Program-made: the position numbers and the translations under genes | NCBI GenBank assembly: GCA_014529385.2 | Contig: CM043948.1 | Location: forward strand, 26,413,768 to 26,477,767 | Source: Adiantum capillus-veneris | Lineage: Eukaryota > Streptophyta > Polypodiopsida > Polypodiales > Pteridaceae | DNA length: 64,000 nt | Direction of reading: 5' to 3' | Notes under the pieces: generated by a model | What the model was told of the DNA's origin: nothing | Seen by the model: the letters and a program-made list of their open reading frames with translations, nothing else | Database searches by the model: none | Shown here: piece after piece, positions 53,880 through 61,901 of the stretch | Layout: each line of letters begins with the position of its first letter | How positions within the stretch are numbered: the stretch's first letter is position 1

Positions 53880-56230
53880 ATCATTTCTCTATGATCATGA
53901 AACTCTTTGCTTACCTTTGGTAGAGGATGTTCTCTCAGGTTGTCACGATTTCTTTCATGGTTTACACAGACTGTGAGAAATTGGACAGCACGTTTGCCAT
54001 CTTTGCTACGTATCCTAGCATATGCTGAACCATCGTCCATTACCTTTGTTTCCATTCGAACTCCCACAATGTAGGGTTGTCCAAGGATGAGATGATATGA
54101 AGATGTATCCTGTACAAAGAAGTTTTGGTCAATCTTTACATCACCTATTGTTACCTTCACACCTGGACATGCTACATACAATTCACCGGATGAATTGTTT
54201 GCCACTTTTACCATCCAGCCATGATCTGTGTCCATCGGCCATTTGCACTTGTTGTAGAGACTCTTTGACATTATGTTTATTTCTGAACCATGGTCAATCA
54301 AGGCAACAAATGGCTCTTCAAGATCACCTACCTTGACCAAAGTTTTTGTAGTAGCCCTTGCCCAATGACTTCGTGAATAGTAACTCCTAGGAATATCTTC
54401 AACTTCTTTATCATCATTTGAGAAATACACTTGCTTCACTCTCCCACTAGATTGGTAGCATCCTACCACAGCTCCATCATTCTCCTTATTTTGCAGTTGC
54501 ATCCCTTGTGTCTTTGAGGTTTCCCCTTCAACCTGTGGACGAGAAACTTCAGCAAGGGTTTGCCTCTTTCTCTTGATGATGTCAATGATCTCCTCATGGA
54601 ATTCACGCTTTGCAATGCCAAGAACTTCTCCCAGAGTAAACTCAATCTTGCTATTCAAGATCCTTTCCTCCAAGACTTTCTTTAAATCTGTAGCAACCTC
54701 AATATCAGATTGTAGTTTATAAGTTGGGCCTTTTGTCTTACCTTTCGTTGGCTCTTTCTTCTTTCCTGTTGTAGACTCCTCCATGAGTACTTCAGGTGGA
54801 GATGCTCCTTGTGTTGAGGGTGTTTGAGAAGACATTGAGTCACTTCTTCCCCCACTTCTAGAAGCTCTTTTTGATGGTCCTTCATCAGCATTCTCACGTC
54901 TGCGCTTCTCTTCTACAATTGCCTCATTTTGTTGGCATTTTGTAATGTAGACATGCACTGACAATGAGTCCACTGGATCATTCCATCCTGTTTCTAGACG
55001 TATGCAATCACCTGCTTCATGTAGAATCTCTTTTGTAAGCTTTCCCTTTTTAGCTAATTGCATGACATTTGGCCAAATTTGACCATGATGGTCACTCACC
55101 TCTTCATCACAAAAATGTTCAATTTTTACTCCATAAGTAGCTACCTCAACTGAAGAGGTGGCATGCTTGGTTGCCATATCTTCAACTAAGGTTTGCATTC
55201 CCCCCTTCCCAAATTTAGTTCTCAAGGGTAGACCTGTCTCTCTTAAGTGGATTTTACCATCCTTAAAAAAGACAACATCTTTTGACAAAGCATCACTAAA
55301 ATCATCACAATCCCTTATTACATGGTTTGTACTATCACACCAAATACATCTATTAACAAACCCTTCTTTGGGCTGTTGTCTTTGCCTAGGAAGTGGCCCA
55401 GATGGTTGTCCTTTTTCTTCAAGCTTTGCAAACTTCACCTTCAAGTAACGCATTCCCTTCACAAGCTCATCTAGCATGAACTCATCAAACTTAGGAGCGA
55501 TAAAAGTAGGTTTTACCATTTTGTCAGAAGTTGAGGTGGAAGGACTTGTAGTGTTTACTACCATCTTGTCCCTTCTTCTTTGTCGTTTGGCAAGCAGTGA
55601 GACAGCACCTTCAACCTCATTCCAGTCGGTCTTTAGTCCTTGCTCAGCATCTTTATCTTCAAGAAGAAGCTCCAAATTTTCTTGAAACTCTTTACCTGCA
55701 GCTTGTAAGAAAAGATCTGTCTTCTCTGCATCTAGTGTGGCCCTTTCTGTCCTAGTGAGTTGTGCATAGCGCCGCTCAAATTCCCTAAGTAGCTCTGTTA
55801 TTGATAGTCCTTGCTTTGGCTTGACTACCCATTCTAAGAATGTCCTTTTGGTCACTCTCTCCGAGTCCTCCATGAAATATTCCTCCTTTAAAGCTACTTT
55901 GAGTTCTTCCCAATTTCTCCCATGCCCATCTTTAATTGCCTTAACATGCTCCCTAATTTCTGGAGCAACAACTAGCTCAAAGCTTTGAATCATCTCACCT
56001 TCTGACACACAATGCAGCTCCATCTCCTTCACATACTCGCGTAAGTACATGGTTACATCTTTGCCATTGAACTGATCCATTCTATTGACGACCGCTTGTA
56101 TGGCCTTCGTTGCTGAAATCTCCCTTATTTCAGTAGCGTGTTGTTGTTGCATGAACATTGCAAATGCTTGAAACATTTGCATTGTTGCTGGGTCAAAATG
56201 CATACCCTGTTGCTGAACATGATCACCCAT
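53855..56230 (-). CDS. Fungal-type Ty3 gag-protease, left copy, intact ORF
   Basis: This 791-residue ORF starts MGDHVQQQGMHFDPATMQMF, 53 bases inside the LTR. Residues 45-230 form the gag capsid region (FNGKDVTMYLREYVKEMELH, FLEWVVKPKQGLSITELLRE). The zinc knuckle CIWCDSTNHVIRDC is near residue 300, followed by a block ending in RTKFGKGGMQTLVEDM. A long charged Ser/Lys-rich linker precedes an aspartic protease with FVALIDHGSEINIMSKSLYN, DHG in place of the usual DSG or DTG, and YHLILGQPYIV. The ORF ends at a TAA just after a slippery site. The zinc knuckle with FGKGGM and the protease context resemble basidiomycete Ty3 elements. It is fully open, so recent activity is likely. Confidence 0.9.
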   Translation of the reverse strand: MGDHVQQQGMHFDPATMQMFQAFAMFMQQQHATEIREISATKAIQAVVNRMDQFNGKDVTMYLREYVKEMELHCVSEGEMIQSFELVVAPEIREHVKAIKDGHGRNWEELKVALKEEYFMEDSERVTKRTFLEWVVKPKQGLSITELLREFERRYAQLTRTERATLDAEKTDLFLQAAGKEFQENLELLLEDKDAEQGLKTDWNEVEGAVSLLAKRQRRRDKMVVNTTSPSTSTSDKMVKPTFIAPKFDEFMLDELVKGMRYLKVKFAKLEEKGQPSGPLPRQRQQPKEGFVNRCIWCDSTNHVIRDCDDFSDALSKDVVFFKDGKIHLRETGLPLRTKFGKGGMQTLVEDMATKHATSSVEVATYGVKIEHFCDEEVSDHHGQIWPNVMQLAKKGKLTKEILHEAGDCIRLETGWNDPVDSLSVHVYITKCQQNEAIVEEKRRRENADEGPSKRASRSGGRSDSMSSQTPSTQGASPPEVLMEESTTGKKKEPTKGKTKGPTYKLQSDIEVATDLKKVLEERILNSKIEFTLGEVLGIAKREFHEEIIDIIKRKRQTLAEVSRPQVEGETSKTQGMQLQNKENDGAVVGCYQSSGRVKQVYFSNDDKEVEDIPRSYYSRSHWARATTKTLVKVGDLEEPFVALIDHGSEINIMSKSLYNKCKWPMDTDHGWMVKVANNSSGELYVACPGVKVTIGDVKIDQNFFVQDTSSYHLILGQPYIVGVRMETKVMDDGSAYARIRSKDGKRAVQFLTVCVNHERNRDNLREHPLPKVSKEFHDHREMMGFGQVPL

Positions 56231-56259
56231 GGTTACCCAAAAACTCTCACCCTAGCAGA

Positions 56260-56277
56260 TTCACGTCGGGTTCACCA
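56260..56277 (-). other. Primer binding site of the fungal-type Ty3 element
   Basis: The minus strand reads TGGTGAACCCGACGTGAA, six bases from the LTR end. It begins TGG as a tRNA primer site must. I cannot name the tRNA with confidence. Confidence 0.65.
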
Positions 56278-56283
56278 AAAATA

Positions 56284-58292
56284 TGTCGAGAAATTTGCGG
56301 TCTTGCCAGGAAAGCACCGGGCTTATGGCTGTGAGAGTTTGTGAGAGAACTCAACAAAAACTATATGAAGGAGTTAAACCATAGATGCCATGAAGACTAG
56401 GGTTTGGAAAGAAGTGCAATCAAAGAAGACTCACTCTTTCTCTCTTGCATTCACACACACAAAGAAAGAACGCAAAAGAGAATGTCAAAACAATACGAAG
56501 ATAAAAACATCAAGGCTATGGTCATATCGTATCATGGGTAATATGAAAGGGTTAATGGATGAGTTAATGGCATTCAATCTTGGCTGACCAAATAGGCTAC
56601 GAATTGTTCTTTGGAATTGTAGTTTTGTGCTTACCATAATATATATATTTTGTCTAGTGATTGGGATTAATTGTGTGTACAAATCCTCTTGGTTCATAGC
56701 AAGATAACTACGCTTACATCAAAAGAAAAATTATAGTCTATGAGAGGTAGTATGATGGGATCCGGTGATAGAAGTATTTCATTGAGCCTTTCAGGGCCAA
56801 AGAGAAACACTATACGTTGTTGAAAGTGTATTTTACAGCTAATCCATACGTTAATTCTAATAGATTGTACAGAGTGAAAGCGATAGAAATGATCATCATG
56901 TGGGTTATTCATCTAGGATAGTATGTGAGAAATGTAGATATGAGAGAAGTGAAGAGATGAGAATTTTCCCTCCCAAGCCCTATTCTTGCCCGTAGACAAT
57001 AAGGATACTGCGGGGAGAGATGTACCTGTAGCAAAGAGAACCTAGAGAGGATGAATTACTAAGAATGAGAGAGATAGGTTTGGTTAAGGAGATGAGATTA
57101 GATACATATATATATGTTGGATTAGAGATGAAAATGAAAACAACAAGAAATCAAGAAAACATCAATGTAGAACACATCTTACTTGAAACCCTTCGGCACC
57201 ATTATTGATGGGAGAGAGAAGAAGAGTGGATAATTCCACTTTGATTGATACACCAAGTGCAAGACCTTCTTTGATTAGAGTTGATCTTCCAAGGTTAGCT
57301 TGTTGCAAGAATGGCTAGTCTCCCTCTAGGAAAAAGTGTAGGCTTGCGCTTATGTTAATGGCTAAGTACAATTAGGCGTTACTACTCACTCCCTCATGAA
57401 TTCCTCTCATCAATGGCTTGAATGCTTTTTTTTTTTTCTTCCAAGGAAGAAGAGGTCCCCTTTTATAGGTGAAGGGAACCCCCAAGGGTTTACATAAGAA
57501 GAGAGGAGCCAGTGTGAACAGGAATTGGAAAAGTTGGAAATGAGCTGTCCCTGCATGATGTGGGCAGACTGGGGTCCAGTATTTTGATCATATCTCCTCA
57601 ACCGTGGCTCCAAATAAAAAAGTAAAAATATGGGCAAAAACTTCAGCTCATTAGCTACGATTTTCATTTTAAAATTGTTTTCCATTTTGGATTGGAACCT
57701 TGTGTAAAAAATTCATCAAAATAGGGTCTATTTATGGCAGCAAAAGTCTTCATGTGGTCTCCTTAGCATAGACTTTCATTTAATTCCAAAGGACACCTCA
57801 TGCCATATGAAAGCATGACATTGCTCCTTGACAAATTTTTGTAATCATGCTTGCAATAATGCATTAAAATATGTGTATCTTTGAAATCATGCCACCTAGT
57901 GTCCCACTAGGATTTGATTCTCTCCTAGTAGCTATTTAAAAAGAAATATAAGAAAAGTATAAAAAATTCATAGAATATATATATATTGGAGTTTACCCTA
58001 AATATAGGATCTAGCTAGGGTGTGAGATGATAATGAAATAGTAGAAATAAAGAATCAATGCTTTTTGCCCCAAGTTAAAGAGCTGGAGCTATTGATGCTT
58101 TTCCCATAGTATTTTCTGATGGTAAAGTAAGGATATGTTACCCTTGAGAAAAATAATAGGATGAGATAGAAGGCTTATTATTATACTTAAATATGCATAT
58201 GTACACTATAGGAAATATAATTATGTATCTAAAAAAATACAAGATAGATCTTGTAGCATGTGTTCCCACTATGTACGTGTCACAGCACGACA
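56284..58292 (-). repeat. 2.0-kb LTR shared by two tandem internal regions
   Basis: The plus strand starts TGTCGAG and ends CACGACA, giving a TGTCG/CGACA inversion. A polypurine tract adjoins its right end and a PBS its left end, so it is the 3' LTR of the right copy and the 5' LTR of the left copy. It is noncoding. Confidence 0.85.
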
Positions 58293-58307
58293 TCCACCCC
58301 CTCTAAA
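58293..58307 (-). other. Polypurine tract of the fungal-type Ty3 element
   Basis: The minus strand reads TTTAGAGGGGGTGGA immediately before the TGTCGTGC LTR start. Confidence 0.85.
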
Positions 58308-58350
58308 CCTGCACATCCTCCGGTATGAGCCACATTTTCTCTTTATAAGA

Positions 58351-59016
58351 TTAGACCTGTTGTACATCTTCCTTGTCTTCTTCTTCACTGGATGATTCCT
58401 GAGCTTCATGTTCACTTTGATCTTCACCTGTGTTTTTCTCTTCTTCCTCATCCATATCTTCTAGATCATTGTCCCCTCTTCTCTTAAACATTTTAATCCT
58501 TTTTCCTGCAATGGGAATCTTTACTTCTGTACCATCTAGTTCAGACAAGCTCTAAGTAGAATTTTCATACACATGCTTTACAACATACGGTCCAAACCAT
58601 ATTTTTGAGAACTTACGCATGACTGTGTGCTGGTTATCAAGGCTACTATCATACACTAAAACCCAGTCACCTTTGTCAATTGCTTTGCTCCTTAGTCGAT
58701 GTCGCTTATCAAAATAGTCCTTGTTTTTCATCCTTGCATTTTTGAGTCGTTCTTTTGCAGCTTCAATGTCTCCAGGTCTTCTCTCTAGCTGCCTTATACG
58801 TAGTGCAAGGAGATCTTCCCTACTAAGCCCCTCTTGCCAAGGTAGTACATTCCATGTGGGAATTGTATCCTCAATCGACATCACTGGCTTTTGACCATGC
58901 ATTATCTCCACAGGCATGTAGCCAGTTACTGAGCTATGTGTTGTACGATCAGCCCATAAAGCATATAGTAACAATTTTGGCCACTCACCAACTCTTCCTT
59001 CGCAAGCCTTGGCCAA
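58351..59016 (-). pseudogene. Fungal-type Ty3 integrase C-terminal part
   Basis: It includes HPPIIKALAKACEGRVGEWP, LLLYALWADRTTHSSVTGYM and the DNA-binding tail with SKIWFGPYVVKHVYENST, a TAG at 58552-58554, then SELDGTEVKIPIAGKRIKMF and an acidic end. WADRTT and the YxLxELDG..x..AGKRIKxF ending are typical of the fungal-type group. No chromodomain is visible. The catalytic Glu lies just upstream in NPEGNGKSERGH, after the TAA at 59071-59073. Confidence 0.85.
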
Positions 59017-59070
59017 AGCTTTGATGATAGGAGGATGCCCTCTTTCACTCTTTCCATTTCCTTCAGGGTT

Positions 59071-59616
59071 TTAAGCTGTAGTAAGAGAAATCTTGATCCC
59101 TAATCTAGAAAAGAATTCCCTTGCTTCTTCGGCATCCAGTTCACCTCGATCTGCAGTGATTTTTCCCACACAACCATAACGGCAAATCACCTCATCAAGA
59201 AGGAATTTGCACACAGCTTTTGTGGTCTTAGCTCTTAATGCTCTTCCTTCAACTTGGTTAGTTAGGTCCTCTCGTGCAAGAACCAAGTATCTCATCTGCC
59301 AGAGTCCTAAAGGCATCGTGACTAGATCCACAACCCATTTATAGTGCATGGCTAGTGGATATGTAGGGTGCAATCCATCACGATGTCGAACATTTGAATA
59401 CATTTGACAAGTTACACATGACTCTACAAACTGAGATACATCTTTATACATACCCTTCCACCAGTATTTTTCTTTCAACTTGGAGAAGGTTGCCCACACA
59501 CCCCTGTGTCCAGCCCATAGACTCTCATGAAACTCTTGCATGAGCTTTACTTGAGTCTCTTTTTTACATATAACCCGTTGTGGTGTAGCACCCTTTTGTT
59601 TAGGATGCTTCCACAA
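59071..59616 (-). pseudogene. Fungal-type Ty3 integrase zinc finger and core
   Basis: The H2C2 module is H...GH in HESLWAGHRGVWATFSKLKE with C..C in VESCVTCQMYSNV. The core has HYKWVVDLVTMPLG (first Asp), YLVLAREDLTNQVEGRALRA and YGCVGKITADRGE (second Asp). The AREDL...EGRAL motif is one I know from basidiomycete elements. It is in the same frame as the RNase H block, separated by a TAG at 59689-59691, and stops at a TAA at 59071-59073. Confidence 0.88.
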
Positions 59617-59688
59617 GTAACCATCCCTTAAAAAGTACCCATATGCTTTCCTGCGTATCCTCTTGAATTCTTGCTCAGACCAATCATC

Positions 59689-60612
59689 CTATTTTGTTAG
59701 AGTACTCAAGTACCTTCCACTAGAAAGCCAATCACCTTCATAAAGATCTTTCAAGAACAATTCAAGTGAATTAGTCATGCAGACATTGTTACCTTTGACA
59801 TGAGAGATAGAATAGAATTTTGTGCCTACATCATCTCCCTCATCAATCATTTGTGACTCATCTTCATACCTTGCCCTTGATAGCATATCTGCCACTGTAT
59901 TGTCTTTACCTGCAATGTGCTTAAACTCGGGATTTAAGGACTTAATGTAGGCAATCCACCGCAACATAGCAATGTCTGGTGTTGAGCAGCTTGTAATCAT
60001 CCCAAGAAGTGGTAGACAATCTGTTTCTACAACCACACATGCACCAATTAGGTACTCTTTCCCACTTTTCAAGGCTGTAACCATACCCCATAACTCTCTC
60101 TTTATCTGTGGATAGTTTCTTTGGCGAGCACTTAGTACCTTTGCTCCAAATCTTACCACATACCTGTGTCCTTCTTTGTCATCTTGCCCGATTGCCCATC
60201 CAATCCCTGTAGGACTGGTATCTACTGTCACAATCACTGGCCTTTGACACTCATAGTCTACCTTTCTCAAAGTCGTTGCTGACTGGAGTAACTCCTTTAG
60301 ATTTTTCATGGATTTTACATGTGCTTCTGTCCATTTAAACTTTTGATTCTTTCTAAGCAGCTGATAAAGAGGATCAGCTACATGTGCATAATGTGGAATC
60401 CAAATAACATAGAAGACACATGCTCCCAGAAACCTTTGAACCTCAGTGATGCTAGTGCATGTTTCTTTCATTCTTTGGATGGCATCTACCTTTGATGGAC
60501 AAGGTTTCCTACCATATGGCCCGCACATGTGCCCCACAATGAGCACTTCTTTGACACCAAGCATAGACTTTTTCCCTGACAATGTAAGATTCACTTCTTC
60601 CAACCTAGACAA
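59689..60612 (-). pseudogene. Fungal-type Ty3 RT thumb and RNase H
   Basis: It opens with LEEVNLTLSGKKSMLGVKEV and LIVGHMCGPYGRKPCPSKVD, the RT thumb, then RNase H with VIVTVDTSPTGIGWAIGQDD, RQRNYPQIKRELWGMVTALK, GACVVVETDCLPLLGMITS and FKHIAGKDNTVADMLSRARY. A one-base frameshift at about 60600 separates it from RT. The polypeptide ends at a TAG at 59689-59691. Confidence 0.88.
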
Positions 60613-61172
60613 ATTTTATCACAATCATTTATGTGATTTACCACAAACCTGCGACATCCCTTGAGATCCAAAGATTCATCTTTGTCACTTTCTTCACATC
60701 CTTTGATAGGCAAATCATCAATGAATGGCATTGTGATTTGAGGAATAAATTCACGTAAGACCTTATTCATCCCATTCATCATATGTGCAACCGAGTTGGT
60801 TGCTCCCTGTGGCAAGGTACACATCCTTACCAAACCCAAAGGTGTCCTCATGGTTGTCAAGTATCTGCTTTCGATTGCAAGCTGAAATTGATCATACCCT
60901 GAGTAGAGATCCCCCATTGAGTAGATTGCCCTCCCTGCAAACGCCTCTGCAAATTCATCCACAATTGGACCTGTTCCTACATTTCTAATTGTCACCTTGT
61001 TCACTGGTTGCATATCTTGGATGAAGCGTAGAGAACCATTCTTCTTTGGAATTGTGAACCACCGGTTTGAGTATGGAGCACAAGAAGGCTCCAAGATTCC
61101 CATTTTGATTTTCTCATTCAGTAGCTCTACTAACTTTGGCAAATGAGCCTTTGGAACCGGAATAGGCCGCAA
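60591..61172 (-). pseudogene. Fungal-type Ty3 reverse transcriptase
   Basis: RT motifs in order are KIKMGILEPSCAPYSNRWFT, IPKKNGSLRFIQDMQPVNKV, IYSMGDLYSGYDQFQLAI, TPLGLVRMCTLPQGATNSV and the catalytic MPFIDDLPIKG. FIDDLPIKG instead of Y(V/L)DD is characteristic of the fungal-type Ty3 group as I know it. A TAG at 61176-61178 separates it in frame from the upstream linker, and the frame shifts near 60600. The active site is intact. Confidence 0.9.
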
Positions 61173-61175
61173 ATT

Positions 61176-61876
61176 CTAAGGCACATGCGGTATTGTGAAA
61201 ATTACCATAGGAGCTACAATATAAGGATCAACACATCCTATCTCATGTGGCTCAAATGCAAAAGCCTTACCATGCTTTGAAAGAATTTCTTTGAAGCACT
61301 TTGTCTCCTCCTGTGTTAGAAACTCCTCGCAACCAATCTGCAACTCTTGGAAGGACTCCTTTGTGAAGGTATGCCCGATCTTTTTAGGATTCCGCAAACT
61401 TGGTTGTAAAGAAGCCTGTTCAATCTTTTCCTTGTTGTTGGGTGGTAAGGGTGAAGCTACTGGTTTCACCTTCTTTGCTACACTCTTGTATTTAGTTTCA
61501 ACATGGACTTCTGGGCCAACTGTTTGGCTTTCTTTAAAGTCTTCTATTACTTGATACATTTCCATAGAGCAAACTTCCACAACTTCATTTTCAAGATGCA
61601 AACTAGACCTCATTATAGCATCAAGCTCACCCATAGTATCTACAAAAGAAACTTGTTCACACAAACCCAAAACATTTTCAGTAGGCTTTAGCAACCCACT
61701 CTTTTTCATGCCTATTTGTACATTATGCACATATTGCCTCTCATATCTCTTCAAATCTTCAAGTTTTGTAAAACATATTGATCCATTCCTTGTTACCAAG
61801 GAGCTCATCAAGAAAGTTTCACCTATTTTTGGATCAAGCGAGACCCTTTTTCTTTCTGTACCACTGCAATCCCGCT
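61176..61876 (-). pseudogene. Fungal-type Ty3 pol N-terminal linker, right copy
   Basis: Read in the -1 frame after the slippery site, it starts WPSTIVKRDCSGTERKRVSL and continues through MMSSLVTRNGSICFTKLEDL to IVAPMVIFTIPHVP, then the TAG at 61176-61178. The open frame begins before any suitable start codon, as expected if it is reached only by frameshifting from gag-protease. Its function is unknown; it links protease to RT. Confidence 0.8.
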
Positions 61877-61901
61877 TTACAATGGTACTTGGCCAAAACC
61901 C
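61858..61901 (-). promoter_or_regulatory. -1 ribosomal frameshift signal, right copy
   Basis: On the minus strand the slippery heptamer G GGT TTT (61895-61901) is in the correct phase of the gag-protease frame. After six bases (GGCCAA) comes a 9-bp stem, GTACCATTG pairing with CAGTGGTAC (one G-U), around a 13-base loop. The zero-frame TAA (61877-61879) follows five codons after the heptamer. Shifting -1 opens the pol frame. Confidence 0.8.
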
